A DNA stretch of 57,222 nucleotides from Actinomycetales bacterium (GCA_015654575.1 JAATGR010000038.1:1-57222); one strand, 5' to 3'; numbered from the stretch's first letter, positions 34,863 to 44,208 are shown. The notes: a model not told the origin generated them from the sequence alone. Numbers and translations are program-made.

Positions 34863-36611
34863 ATGACGCGGCTGTTCAATGACCCCACTTCGTTCGCCAC
34901 AGAGGCGCGCGAAGGATTCGCCGCCGCCAACGGCGCTTATGTGTGCGCCGCCCAGGGAGGCGTGATCTCACGCACGCCCGCCGCGGCAGGGACGGTCGCC
35001 GTCGTCATCGGCGGCGGCTCGGGCCACTATCCTGCCTTCGCGGGCTTCGTCGGGCCGGGACTGGCCCACGGTGCCGCGATGGGAGACCTTTTCGCGTCGC
35101 CCTCCGCGCAACAGATCTTGGCGATCGCGAAGGCGGCGGAGAACGGTGGCGGTGTGCTGCTGGGATACGGCAACTACGCCGGCGACGTGCTGAATTTCAC
35201 GACGGCGCAGGAGTGGATGCGCGGGGAGGGCATCGCCTGCGAATCGATCGCCGTGACCGACGACATCGCGAGCGCCCCGCCGGATCACGAAGCAGAACGG
35301 CGCGGAATAGCGGGAGATCTCGCCGTCTTCAAGATCGCGGGAGCGGCCGCGGCCGCGGGTATCCCCCTTGATGAGGTCGCCCGCATCGCGCGTCATGCGA
35401 ACGCGCGTGTCCGCAGCTTCGGCGTCGCGTTCGGCGGATGCACGCTGCCGGGGGCGACCGAGCCGCTTTTCTCTGTGCCACCTGGACGCATGGCGCTGGG
35501 ACTCGGCATCCATGGCGAGCCCGGCATCGAGGAATCCGACGTTCCGTCCGCCGATGCCCTCGCCGGACGGCTGGTCGAGGTGCTCCTCGGTGAGCTCCCC
35601 ACCGGGATCGACCGGGCGGCAGGGAAACGGGCGGTCCCGATCCTGAACGGACTCGGCTCGGTGAAGCACGAAGAGCTGTTCGTCGTCTTCCGCCGGATCG
35701 CGGAGCTCCTGGAGCGCGCCGGTGTCCAACTGGTCACCCCGCAGGTCGGAGAGTTCTGCACTAGCTTTGAGATGCCGGGCGCATCGCTCACGCTCGTCTG
35801 GCTGGATCCGGAACTCGAACGGCTCTGGCTTGCGCCCGCGGAGAGCGCGGCATTCCGCATCGGCGCGACGCAGGCCGAATATGCAACAGCGAGGCAGACA
35901 GACCCCGTAGGTCCCGAACCGTCAACGCATCCAACCGACGCTCCGACGGTCGCATCTGCGGCGTCTCGTGGTGCAGCACCCTCGGTACTGGCCTCGCTGG
36001 AAGCGGTGCACGACAGGATTATCGATGCGGCCGAGGAACTCGGCCGCATCGATGCCGTCGCCGGCGACGGCGACCACGGAATCGGAATGGTGCGCGGCTC
36101 ACGCGCGGCACGAGATGCCGCGGCGCATGCCGTCGCCGCCGGGAACGGTGCCGGCACCGTGCTGCGGTGCGCCGCGAACGCCTGGTCAGATCGCGCAGGC
36201 GGAACGTCCGGCGCGCTGTGGGGACTGATGTTGCGTGCACTCGGCGATGCACTCGGCGACCGAGAAGCTCCGGATGCCGCAGCCGTCGCTTCCGGAGTCG
36301 CCGACGCGGTCGCCGCCGTGCGGCAACGGGGCGGAGCCGAGCCCGGAGACAAAACGATGGTGGACGCACTCGTCCCGTTCTCCCGGACGCTCTCCTGGGA
36401 GGTGACCGCGGGTGCTCCTCTCGCCCACGCCTGGTGCGACGCGGCGGCAGCCGCTGAAACCGCTGCCGCTGCCACCGCGACGCTGACGCCCCGCAAGGGC
36501 CGAGCGCGAACTCACGGAGCGCGATCACTCGGCACTCCGGATGCCGGCGCCCACTCGTTCGCGCTGATAGCAATCGCGATCGGAAAGACGCTACGGAAGG
36601 ACAACAGATGA
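34863..36611 (+). CDS. lerK: Tetrulose kinase, DhaK-DhaL fusion (L-erythrulose 1-kinase type)
   Basis: 582 residues. DhaK domain (1-~330) with [10 protein letters not shown] and the covalent substrate-binding His217 in LGLGIHGEP; an Ala/Pro linker (~340-372); and DhaL ATP domain with DGDHG (402-406) metal ligands. Such single-chain ATP-dependent kinases phosphorylate dihydroxyacetone or erythrulose. The adjacent RpiB-like and TIM-like genes match the LerK-DerI-LerI set described for tetritol use in Mycobacterium smegmatis, so L-erythrulose is the likely substrate. Dihydroxyacetone cannot be excluded. The stop is overlapped by the isomerase start. Confidence 0.85.
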   Translation: MTRLFNDPTSFATEAREGFAAANGAYVCAAQGGVISRTPAAAGTVAVVIGGGSGHYPAFAGFVGPGLAHGAAMGDLFASPSAQQILAIAKAAENGGGVLLGYGNYAGDVLNFTTAQEWMRGEGIACESIAVTDDIASAPPDHEAERRGIAGDLAVFKIAGAAAAAGIPLDEVARIARHANARVRSFGVAFGGCTLPGATEPLFSVPPGRMALGLGIHGEPGIEESDVPSADALAGRLVEVLLGELPTGIDRAAGKRAVPILNGLGSVKHEELFVVFRRIAELLERAGVQLVTPQVGEFCTSFEMPGASLTLVWLDPELERLWLAPAESAAFRIGATQAEYATARQTDPVGPEPSTHPTDAPTVASAASRGAAPSVLASLEAVHDRIIDAAEELGRIDAVAGDGDHGIGMVRGSRAARDAAAHAVAAGNGAGTVLRCAANAWSDRAGGTSGALWGLMLRALGDALGDREAPDAAAVASGVADAVAAVRQRGGAEPGDKTMVDALVPFSRTLSWEVTAGAPLAHAWCDAAAAAETAAAATATLTPRKGRARTHGARSLGTPDAGAHSFALIAIAIGKTLRKDNR

Positions 36612-37084
36612 CCGAAATCTCGCCACTCCGTGTCATCGTCGGATGCGATGACGCCGGTTACGACTACAAAGAGATCATCAAACGGGACCTGAGCGAGCAT
36701 CCACTGGTGTCCGAGGTACTCGACGTCGGCGTGGAGGCCGACGGACACGCGCCGTATCCGCGGGTGGCGATCACCGCCGCGGAGCTGGTGGCAGCTGGAG
36801 AGGCAGACAGAGCCGTGCTGATCTGCGGTACCGGCCTGGGCGTCGCCATTGCGGCGAACAAGGTGGCCGGTGTACGAGCCGTCACCGCGCACGAGTCGTT
36901 CTCGGTCGAACGCAGTGTGCTCAGCAACGATGCGCAGATCCTCTGCATGGGCCAGCGCGTGATCGGCATCGAGCAGGCACGGCGGAACGTCCGGGAATGG
37001 CTCGGCTACCGATTCCGCCCCGACAGCCCCTCCGCGCAGAAGGTCGCCGCGATCGACGGATACGAGACCACCGGCCGATGCTGA
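36608..37084 (+). CDS. derI: RpiB/LacAB family isomerase (D-erythrulose 4-phosphate isomerase type)
   Basis: 158 residues, the usual RpiB length. [11 protein letters not shown] phosphate region, catalytic-base Cys73 in [16 protein letters not shown] and [17 protein letters not shown] are conserved. In the EryI/DerI subgroup it converts D-erythrulose 4-phosphate to D-erythrose 4-phosphate, which enters the pentose phosphate pathway. The assignment over ribose 5-phosphate isomerase rests on the TIM-like gene LerI next to it and the kinase before it. ATGA overlap with the kinase. Confidence 0.85.
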   Translation: MTEISPLRVIVGCDDAGYDYKEIIKRDLSEHPLVSEVLDVGVEADGHAPYPRVAITAAELVAAGEADRAVLICGTGLGVAIAANKVAGVRAVTAHESFSVERSVLSNDAQILCMGQRVIGIEQARRNVREWLGYRFRPDSPSAQKVAAIDGYETTGRC

Positions 37085-37854
37085 GCGCGCTCGTGTCCCG
37101 GCCGGTCGTCATCGGGGTAAGCCTGAAGATGTACTTCGGCCACGCGCAGGGCCGGCAGTGGCTCGCTCGAGTCGCCGACATCGCGCGCGGACGCTCCGAG
37201 ATTCTCAACGGCACCGTTGAGCTGTTCGTCATCCCCGGCTATCTGCAGATCCCCGCCGCTCTGGACGCTTTCGCCGGGACACCTGTGCGCGTGGGGGCAC
37301 AGGACGTCGCCGTGGAGGATCGCGGCCCGTACACCGGCGAGGTCAGCGCCGCCGAGCTCGCCGAGATCGGTGCGACCGTCGTCGAAGTGGGCCACGCGGA
37401 ACGACGCAGGCTGTTCGGCGACACAGATCTGATCGTCGCGGCAAAACTCGCAGCGGCCATCCGAGACGGTTTGACGCCGGTGTTGTGCGTCGGCGAAACG
37501 ACACGAGTCTCCACCGCTGTAGCCGTTGCAATCGTCGAGCGTCAGCTGCGATCGGCGTTGGCGACAGCAGCGGCGGGAGCAGTCATCGTCGCCTACGAGC
37601 CCGCGACCGCGATCGGAGCCACGATGCCCGCAGATACCTCCCACATCGCCGTCGTCGTCGATGCGCTGCGTGCCCGGCTCTCCGAATTTCCCGGGCGCGG
37701 CGGCAGCACGGTCGTCTACGGCGGATCTGCTGGGCCCGGCCTGATGACGGAGCTGGGCAACCGCGTGGATGGCCTGTTCCTCGGCCGGCTCGCCCACGAT
37801 CCGGCCGCCCTCGAGCAGGTGCTCGACGAGGCCGCTCTCCGCCCCCGGAGCTGA
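37078..37854 (+). CDS. lerI: Triosephosphate isomerase-like L-erythrulose 1-phosphate isomerase
   Basis: 258 residues. TIM catalytic residues are kept: Lys17 in [10 protein letters not shown], His106 in [10 protein letters not shown] and Glu174 in [11 protein letters not shown]. The usual Asn-x-Lys (NWKMN) of true triosephosphate isomerase is changed to SLKMY, as in the EryH/LerI subgroup that interconverts L-erythrulose 1-phosphate and D-erythrulose 4-phosphate. It overlaps the isomerase gene by seven bases and is the last gene of the operon. ATG 37078 is preferred over 36997, since the longer frame only adds basic shadow sequence. Confidence 0.88.
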   Translation: MLSALVSRPVVIGVSLKMYFGHAQGRQWLARVADIARGRSEILNGTVELFVIPGYLQIPAALDAFAGTPVRVGAQDVAVEDRGPYTGEVSAAELAEIGATVVEVGHAERRRLFGDTDLIVAAKLAAAIRDGLTPVLCVGETTRVSTAVAVAIVERQLRSALATAAAGAVIVAYEPATAIGATMPADTSHIAVVVDALRARLSEFPGRGGSTVVYGGSAGPGLMTELGNRVDGLFLGRLAHDPAALEQVLDEAALRPRS

Positions 37855-37873
37855 ACGCCGCCGAGGCGCGCCC

Positions 37874-38488
37874 TCAGCGTGGCGCGTGCACGATGAGCCA
37901 CTGCGCGACAGCGTCCACGTCACCGGCATTGTGCAGCCGATGCGGTCTGGAGCAGGGATAGCTGATCGCGTCCCCGGCACGCAGCACCACCCGCTCCGAC
38001 TCGAAGTCGACGGTGATCTCGCCGGAGATCATCGTGCCGACCTCGTAGCCGTCGTGGCGGAACAGCTCCACCTCGCTGTGCGCGGTGGAGCCGGGCGGGT
38101 AGGTCGACTCGAAGTAGTCCACGCCGGGCGTCTGCCCCGGGGAAAGCCGCCGGAAGGTCACCCCGCTCTCCAGCACGACCACGGATGCCTGCTCGGCGCG
38201 CTGCATCGCGAAGCCGCCCGCCGTCGCGCTCAACTCCTGCGCCGCGTCGGGCTGCTCATCGAAGACGGACGCCAGGGGCACCGCGAGCGCGTCGGTGATG
38301 GCGATCAGCCGCGAGACGCTGGGCTGCAGCACGCCGCGTTCGATCTGCGAGATGGCGCTGGCCGAGATACCAAGAGCTTCCGCGAGAGCCCGCGCCGACA
38401 TCCCCTGACTCTTGCGCAACGCTCTGAGCCTGCCCCCCACTTCCGGCGTCGCGCCGATCGACGCGGACGTCGAGTCGGGCGCGGGCAT
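37874..38488 (-). CDS. XRE family regulator with cupin domain
   Basis: 204 residues. The helix-turn-helix is at ~18-75 (LRALRKSQGMSARALAEALG then ISASAISQIERG), and a double-strand beta-helix cupin is at ~120-198 (HSEVELFRHDGYEVGTMISG, DAISYPCSRPHRLHNAG) with His ligands likely sensing a small metabolite. It is divergent from the NCS1 permease and racemase genes; two matching imperfect palindromes lie in the spacer. It converges on the lerI gene with 19 bases between stops. Confidence 0.9.
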   Translation of the reverse strand: MPAPDSTSASIGATPEVGGRLRALRKSQGMSARALAEALGISASAISQIERGVLQPSVSRLIAITDALAVPLASVFDEQPDAAQELSATAGGFAMQRAEQASVVVLESGVTFRRLSPGQTPGVDYFESTYPPGSTAHSEVELFRHDGYEVGTMISGEITVDFESERVVLRAGDAISYPCSRPHRLHNAGDVDAVAQWLIVHAPR

Positions 38489-38537
38489 GTCGAAATCCTA
38501 ACCGCCGCCGCCGCGCGCATCTCGCGCACACGACAAC

Positions 38538-38555
38538 GTAAAGCGATCACTTCAG
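38538..38555. promoter_or_regulatory. Candidate XRE-cupin operator 1
   Basis: GTAAAGCGATCACTTCAG agrees with operator 2 at 13 of the first 17 positions. It lies 50 bases upstream of the regulator start on the minus strand, in the divergent spacer. Confidence 0.5.
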
Positions 38556-38601
38556 CAGAGATGTCACAGGCCCGTTACACCCCGGAAACCCGGCGCCATG
38601 C

Positions 38602-38619
38602 GTGAAGCAATAGCTTCAC
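38602..38619. promoter_or_regulatory. Candidate XRE-cupin operator 2
   Basis: GTGAAGC-AATA-GCTTCAC is a 7-bp perfect inverted repeat. It lies 64 bases from operator 1 centre to centre, about six helical turns, and 92 bases upstream of the NCS1 permease start. The pair could be bridged by a regulator tetramer or act on each promoter separately. Confidence 0.55.
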
Positions 38620-38710
38620 ACCTACGAACCATCCTGCCGCGGACTCCACGTCGTGGTCCATCCCGATCCGTGTCCCCCGGGCGCGAGCGCCCCTTCTGGA
38701 AGGTATCCGC

Positions 38711-40375
38711 ATGCACGCATCCCCCGATTTCAGGAGGCTTCAGGAGCCCGCCCCCGCAACCAAACCGCATGACATCGTCGAAGCGGCCGGACAACCCGTC
38801 GGCGCCGGCAACATGAAGCCCGAGTACGACCCACGACTGGCCAACGAGGACCTCGCGCCGCTGAAGAAGCAGTCCTGGTCCTCGTACAACGTCTTCGCCT
38901 TCTGGATGTCGGACGTGCACTCGGTCGGCGGCTACGTCACCGCCGGTTCACTGTTCGCGCTCGGGCTGCAGAGCTGGCAGGTGCTCATCGCGCTGCTGGT
39001 CGGCATCCTGATCGTGCAGTACTTCGCGAACCTCGTCGCCAAACCCAGCCAGAAGACCGGCGTGCCCTACCCAGTGGTGAACCGCGCAATCTTCGGCATC
39101 AAGGGCGCCAACATCCCCGCGATCATCCGCGGCATCATCGCGATCGCCTGGTACGGCGTACAGACCTTCCTCGCCGCCGAGTCGCTGAACATCGTGTTCC
39201 TCAAGTTCATTCCGGACTCCGCAGCGCTGCTCGATGTGAGCTTCCTGGGGCTGTCGGCCCTCGGCTGGATCTCCTACGGCATCCTGTGGGTCGCGCAGTT
39301 CCTGCTGTTCTGGAACGGGATGGAGGTCATCCGCCGCTTCATCGACTGGGCCGGCCCCGCCGTCTACGTGGTGATGATCGCGCTCGCGATCTACCTGGTC
39401 ACGCAGGCCGGATGGGGCAACATCTCGTTCAACCTGTCGACCAAGCAGCTCGACTTCTGGTCGTCGGTCCCGGTCTTCTTCACCGCGGTTGCCCTGGTGG
39501 TCTCCTACTTCTCCGGCCCGATGCTGAATTTCGGAGACTTCGCCCGATACGGCAAGTCGTTCAAGGCGGTGAAGACCGGCAACCTGTGGGGACTGCCCGT
39601 CAACTTCCTGTTCTTCTCCGTGCTGACCGTCATCACGGCGTCGGCGACGGTGCCCGTGTTCGGGAAGCTGCTCACCGACCCGATCGAGACCGTCGAGGCG
39701 ATCGGCGCGCCGTTCGCGATCCTGCTCGGCGGCCTGACCTTCGTCACCGCGACGGTCGGCATCAACATCGTGGCGAACTTCATCTCCCCCGCGTTCGATT
39801 TCTCGAACGTCGCGCCGCGCAAGATCTCCTGGCGCGCCGGCGGCATGATCGCGGCGGTCGGATCGGTGTTCCTCACGCCGTGGAACTGGTACGGAAACGA
39901 CGACGCGATCCACTACACGCTGAGCCTGCTCGGCGCGCTCATCGGTCCGCTGTTCGGCCTGCTGATCGCGGGGTACTACGTCGCGGCCAGGCAGCGGATC
40001 AAGACCGACGCGATGTTCACCATGGATGCGAAGGGGCCGTATTGGTACCGGAACGGCTTCAACCCGAACGCCGTCGCCACGGTGTTCGCCGCGGGTATCC
40101 CGACCATCATCATCGCGATCCTGCCGAAGCTGTTCGCCGACCTGGGCCTGTTCGACGTGACCTACATCAGCGACTTCAGCTGGTTCATCGGATGCGGACT
40201 GGGCTATGTGCTGTTCGTCTTCTTCGAGAAGCGCAACCCACAGGTCCCGTCCTTCGACGGTGAGAACGAGGGCATCTCCGACGGGACCGTGGACGGCGCC
40301 GCCGCCACCGTGGCATCCGAGCCGCCCACGATCTCGGCGGAGATCCCGGTGACCGCCGTCGAGTCGAATCCGTGA
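38711..40375 (+). CDS. NCS1 family permease (nucleobase/hydantoin/allantoin type)
   Basis: 554 residues with about twelve hydrophobic segments and the NCS1 hallmark SSYNVFAFWMSDVHSVGGYV near residue ~57 in TM1, plus a Ser/Thr/Pro-rich tail (~510-554). NCS1 proteins such as Mhp1 import hydantoins, allantoin, uracil or cytosine with sodium or protons. The racemase gene overlaps its stop (GTGA), which favours hydantoin or a related ring. GGAAGG precedes ATG 38711. Confidence 0.88.
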   Translation: MHASPDFRRLQEPAPATKPHDIVEAAGQPVGAGNMKPEYDPRLANEDLAPLKKQSWSSYNVFAFWMSDVHSVGGYVTAGSLFALGLQSWQVLIALLVGILIVQYFANLVAKPSQKTGVPYPVVNRAIFGIKGANIPAIIRGIIAIAWYGVQTFLAAESLNIVFLKFIPDSAALLDVSFLGLSALGWISYGILWVAQFLLFWNGMEVIRRFIDWAGPAVYVVMIALAIYLVTQAGWGNISFNLSTKQLDFWSSVPVFFTAVALVVSYFSGPMLNFGDFARYGKSFKAVKTGNLWGLPVNFLFFSVLTVITASATVPVFGKLLTDPIETVEAIGAPFAILLGGLTFVTATVGINIVANFISPAFDFSNVAPRKISWRAGGMIAAVGSVFLTPWNWYGNDDAIHYTLSLLGALIGPLFGLLIAGYYVAARQRIKTDAMFTMDAKGPYWYRNGFNPNAVATVFAAGIPTIIIAILPKLFADLGLFDVTYISDFSWFIGCGLGYVLFVFFEKRNPQVPSFDGENEGISDGTVDGAAATVASEPPTISAEIPVTAVESNP

Positions 40376-41085
40376 GGATCACGCTCCTGAACCCCAACAC
40401 CTCCCGGGCGATGACCGCGAAGATCGCGACCGCCGCCCGGGAGGCCGCGGGGCCGGACGTCGACATCGCCGCCGTGTGCCCGGACATCGGCCCCGCGGCG
40501 ATCGAATCGCACCTCGACGAGGTATACGCGGCGGCGGCCGTGGTCGAGCTGATCGAACGCGACCTGGCCGCGGGCGGCAGCGACGGCTACGTGGTCGCCT
40601 GCTTCGGCGACCCGGGGCTGGACGCGGCCCGGGAACTGGTGGACGTACCGGTGGTCGGAATCGCCGAAGCCGCCATGCACGTCGCATCCCTCACCGGCCG
40701 CTCATTCGCGGTCGTCACCACCCTCACGCGCACGCTGGGCCGCGCGCACGACCTGGTGGCGCGGTACGGGATGTCCGGCGCCTGCGTGTCGATGACCGGC
40801 ACCGGCGTGGCCGTGCTCGACCTCGAGGACACGGAGCCTGCGGCCGTCGCGACCATCGGCGAGGCGTGCGAGCGGGCCGTGGAACACGACCGGGCGCACG
40901 CGATCGTGCTCGGCTGCGCGGGCATGGCCGACCTCTGCGCACAGCTCACCCTGCGCACCGGCGTCCCCGTGGTCGACGGCGTCGCCGCGGCCGTCGGCCT
41001 GGTGACGGCCATGTCGCGGATGGGCATCGGCACAAGCAAACTCGACGAATACGCAACGCCGCCGCGGCGACTCGTCGCGGGGTGA
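40372..41085 (+). CDS. Hydantoin racemase / Asp-Glu racemase superfamily protein
   Basis: 237 residues. ITLLNPNTS is the N-terminal signature of hydantoin/allantoin racemases, VVACFGDPGLDAARE carries the first catalytic Cys and VLGCAGMADL the second. The two-base deprotonation chemistry epimerises 5-substituted hydantoins or allantoin. No hydantoinase of the cyclic amidohydrolase type is beside it, though HyuA/HyuB-type genes lie 8-12 kb away. It is co-transcribed with the NCS1 permease. Confidence 0.87.
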   Translation: MRITLLNPNTSRAMTAKIATAAREAAGPDVDIAAVCPDIGPAAIESHLDEVYAAAAVVELIERDLAAGGSDGYVVACFGDPGLDAARELVDVPVVGIAEAAMHVASLTGRSFAVVTTLTRTLGRAHDLVARYGMSGACVSMTGTGVAVLDLEDTEPAAVATIGEACERAVEHDRAHAIVLGCAGMADLCAQLTLRTGVPVVDGVAAAVGLVTAMSRMGIGTSKLDEYATPPRRLVAG

Positions 41086-41135
41086 ACGGGCAGGGCAGGT
41101 GCCGCCGCGGCGCGCCCACCCGCCGTCCATAACGA

Positions 41136-41169
41136 GACGGCGCCCCTTGCCATGGCAGGGGGCGCCGTC
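41136..41169. terminator. Bidirectional terminator between racemase and substrate-binding protein genes
   Basis: Perfect 11-bp arms GACGGCGCCCC (41136-41146) and its complement (41159-41169), with further TGCC/GGCA pairing in the loop. It sits between two convergent genes, 15 bases before the end of the minus-strand gene. Confidence 0.85.
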
Positions 41170-41183
41170 GTTCGCATCGCAGA

Positions 41184-42695
41184 TCAATCCTTGCTGATGC
41201 CCTCCGGATAGAAGATGTTCGAATATCCGGTCGGGTTGAATCCGCTCACCGACGTCGATACCGCGAAAGCATTGTCGAGTTCCACGAGTCCGATCACGAT
41301 GTTCTGCGACACACCGTCGTCCTGGATCTCCTGCACCGCAGCCTGGGCCTCCTCGTCGGTCATCGCGGCCATGCCTGCGATCAGCGCAGCCTCCGAGACG
41401 GTCGTGTCTCCGCCGGCGGCGGGATAGCGCGAATAGGGGAGGAGAGCCGCGGGGTCGAACGGCGACGGCGAGATCGCCGACAGCACCTGGTAGGACAGCT
41501 GGAAGTCACCGCTGGAGATGTTGGCTGTCACCGTCGCCTCATCGGCCGGCTGCAGGACGACCGTGATGCCGACATCGGCGAGCTGAGAGGCGATGACCTG
41601 CGAGATCGTGGCCGCAGACTCGCTGGCCGAGGGGTAGGCCAGATCCAGGGTGAGAGTTTTCCCATCCAGGAGTTCCTTCGCCTGCTCCGGGTCGTACTCG
41701 TAGGGGTCCGCAGGCTCGACGACGTTCGGCAGCGTCGAGGGGAGCACGCCGGTCGCGGCTGTCGCCTTGCCATCGACCGCGGCGACCAGATCATCACGGT
41801 TGATCGCGAGGGAGATCGCCTGCCGCACCGACGAGTCCGCCAACGATGAGTCGTTCGCGTTGACGACCAGCTGCTGTTGACCGGCAGAGGGCACGTACAG
41901 CAACTGGTCCTCGGACAGCTCCGCCTGCGCAGACGGATCGACGGACTGGATGATGTCGACCTCACCCGACTCGAACTGCAGCGTTCGCTGGTTCACGTCG
42001 GAGATGAGCTCGAAGTCGATGCCGTCGAGCAAGAGATCGTCGGCATCCCACGCGTACTGGTTCTTCACGAGGTGGACGACCTCACTGGGACCGCCGAAGT
42101 CGCTCGTGGAGTCGACCGCATAGCCGCCGGCGGAGATCGGCTTGGCGAAGTAGTCGTCCTCGGTCATTCCCGCGTAGTTGTTCGGGTACACGGTGGAGGA
42201 GCACCACGTGAGAACCATGGGAAGGAACGAGTCCGGTCCGGTCATCTGCACCGAGACCGTGTGCTCATCGGTCGCGGTGACTGACGCGATGTTCGAGTAG
42301 AACGAGCCGCTGTACTCCCCCGCTTCCCATACCCCGAACGAGAAGACCACATCATCGGCGGTCAGGAGCTGACCGTTGGAGAAGCCGGCGTCCTCGCGCA
42401 GGTGGAAAGTGTACGTGTCGGTGGCGTCATCGTATTCATATGCTGACGCCAGCCCCGGCTCGACGCTGGATCCGTCGTCCGAGATGCGGAGCAGGCCGTC
42501 GTATATCACCGTCATGGCCGAAGCGTTGAAGCAACTGTCGCCCTCGAATGTCGTGATACCGCGGCCGTTTGCGATGGTCAGGATGCTGTCGTCGCCCGCG
42601 GAGGACGAGTCGCCGGATGTCGATCCGCCCGCACACGCGGACAACGCGATGGCGGCGAGGACGAGGCCCGCCACGGCGAGCAATGGCTTTCTCAT
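41184..42695 (-). CDS. ABC transporter substrate-binding lipoprotein, family 5 (peptide/nickel type)
   Basis: 503 residues. The lipobox is LSAC (Cys21), and the mature part shows the SBP_bac_5 pattern (TYTFHLREDAGFSNGQLLTADDVVFSF, ...VRQAISLAINRDDLVAAV), each conserved in DppA-like proteins. ATG 42695 follows AAGGGA; the frame extends to 42791 without support. It lies on the minus strand away from any permease, yet the Dpp-type permease and ATPase genes at 53954-57222 lack a binding protein, so this is a likely partner. It is divergent from the M20 peptidase. Confidence 0.9.
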   Translation of the reverse strand: MRKPLLAVAGLVLAAIALSACAGGSTSGDSSSAGDDSILTIANGRGITTFEGDSCFNASAMTVIYDGLLRISDDGSSVEPGLASAYEYDDATDTYTFHLREDAGFSNGQLLTADDVVFSFGVWEAGEYSGSFYSNIASVTATDEHTVSVQMTGPDSFLPMVLTWCSSTVYPNNYAGMTEDDYFAKPISAGGYAVDSTSDFGGPSEVVHLVKNQYAWDADDLLLDGIDFELISDVNQRTLQFESGEVDIIQSVDPSAQAELSEDQLLYVPSAGQQQLVVNANDSSLADSSVRQAISLAINRDDLVAAVDGKATAATGVLPSTLPNVVEPADPYEYDPEQAKELLDGKTLTLDLAYPSASESAATISQVIASQLADVGITVVLQPADEATVTANISSGDFQLSYQVLSAISPSPFDPAALLPYSRYPAAGGDTTVSEAALIAGMAAMTDEEAQAAVQEIQDDGVSQNIVIGLVELDNAFAVSTSVSGFNPTGYSNIFYPEGISKD

Positions 42696-42906
42696 AGAAG
42701 TCCCTTCTGGCCCCGTTCCGGAGCCACGGAAAGCAAAGTGGGATTGCGAAGCGAGTTCGGATGCTTCATCGGTGTGCTGGGTGAGAGTCATTAGATGGGT
42801 GGCCCATTACAGGCGGGTTTCGCGACGATGCCGCATGCATGTCCGGACGCGAATAGTGACAGGACCCTGACATTATTCGTCCCGACGAGGATGCGACGAT
42901 GGACGA

Positions 42907-44208
42907 GTGACCCCGATTTCACGCCTGCAGACGGTCCTCCGCCTGCAGACCATGTCGGGCGCTGACATGTCAGCGGGAGGACCCTTCGCTCGCTTCCGCG
43001 CTCTTCTGCCCCAGATGTATCCGGCGATCTGGCGGGACGGAGAGGTCGTGACCAACGGCCACAGCGTTCTCGTCCGCGTCCCCGGTACCGGCGCCGATGC
43101 GCCCGTAGGCTTCGTCGGCCACTACGACGTCGTCCCTCCCGGAGCGCAGCGGTGGACACACGGGCCGTTCGACGGCGACATCGCGGACGGCGAGATCTGG
43201 GGGCGCGGTGCGATGGACGACAAGGGCCGGCTTCTCGCCGTGCTCGAGGCAGTCGAGTGGATGCTCGACAAGGGAGATCGACCTCGACGCGACCTCTATC
43301 TGCTCATCGACCACGACGAGGAGTCGGCCGGAACCGGTGCCAGGGATCTGGGCGCACAACTGAGCGCCCGATCGGTGCGTCTCGCCGCCCTGTTCGACGA
43401 GGGCGAAGGCATCATCGAGGACGCGATACCCGGCGTCGTCGCGCCGATAGCCATGATCGGAATCGCCGAAAAGGGATATGTCGACGTCTTGCTGAGCGTC
43501 CACGAGACCGCCGGGCACTCCTCCACCCCGCCACGCTCGCCCGCCACCGTGCGCCTTGCTCGGGCGGTGACACGGGTCCATCGGGCCCGCCGACCCCCGC
43601 GGCTCACCGCCGCGGTCAGAGGGCTGCTGGTCGCCGTCGAGGCCCATTCCTCTCCTCGTCAGCGACTCTTCTATCGGTTGGCGCGACTGATGCCCGCCGT
43701 GGGGGCGCGCATTCTGCATACTCATGTGCCCGAGCTCGCGCCCGCATTGGAGACGACCTTCGCCGTCACCCAGCTCACCGGGAGCGAGGCGCGCAACACC
43801 CTGGCCTCCGTCGCGCGCGCCACGGTGAACGTTCGTCCGCTCCCGGGTGACGACATCGCCGCCGTCCGTCGGCGCGTCGTCGCCGCGATCGGCGATCCTG
43901 AGGTGATCGTTGAGCTGGACCATGCGTGCGAGGCATCCGAGGTCTCGCCGGCGGCGGGAGCGGTGTGGGAGGCGATGACCACGGCGCTCGCAGCCAGCCA
44001 TCCGGACGCTCTGCCGGTGCCATTCGTCCTTCCTGGGGCAACCGATTCACGACACCTGGCAGACCGGGCGGACGTGATCTACCGGTTCATGCCGCTGCGC
44101 GTGCGCCCAGACCAGCGGGGCGGTCTGCACGGTCCGAACGAACGGATCACCATCGTCGAGTGGGAACGAACGATCGCGTTCTACCGCGGTCTGATCGCAC
44201 GACTATGA
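42907..44208 (+). CDS. M20 family metallopeptidase / amidohydrolase
   Basis: 433 residues. Metal ligands are in VGHYDVVP (His72), GRGAMDDKG (Asp104) and DHDEESAG (Glu138/139), and the dimerisation domain begins near SVHETAGHSSTP. Likely a dipeptidase or N-acyl/N-carbamoyl amino acid hydrolase in the cytosol. GTG 42907 has no strong ribosome site. It lies beside a peptide-binding lipoprotein gene (divergent) and converges on an aminotransferase with a six-base overlap of the 3' ends, which suggests peptide or acyl-amino acid use. Confidence 0.85.
   Translation: MTPISRLQTVLRLQTMSGADMSAGGPFARFRALLPQMYPAIWRDGEVVTNGHSVLVRVPGTGADAPVGFVGHYDVVPPGAQRWTHGPFDGDIADGEIWGRGAMDDKGRLLAVLEAVEWMLDKGDRPRRDLYLLIDHDEESAGTGARDLGAQLSARSVRLAALFDEGEGIIEDAIPGVVAPIAMIGIAEKGYVDVLLSVHETAGHSSTPPRSPATVRLARAVTRVHRARRPPRLTAAVRGLLVAVEAHSSPRQRLFYRLARLMPAVGARILHTHVPELAPALETTFAVTQLTGSEARNTLASVARATVNVRPLPGDDIAAVRRRVVAAIGDPEVIVELDHACEASEVSPAAGAVWEAMTTALAASHPDALPVPFVLPGATDSRHLADRADVIYRFMPLRVRPDQRGGLHGPNERITIVEWERTIAFYRGLIARL

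Noticed and set aside
34863..36611. Glycolytic dihydroxyacetone kinase or PTS-dependent Dha system
   Set aside because: A fused DhaK-DhaL is ATP-dependent, no DhaM is present, and RpiB-like and LerI-like genes follow; erythrulose is the better reading, with dihydroxyacetone kept as an alternative.
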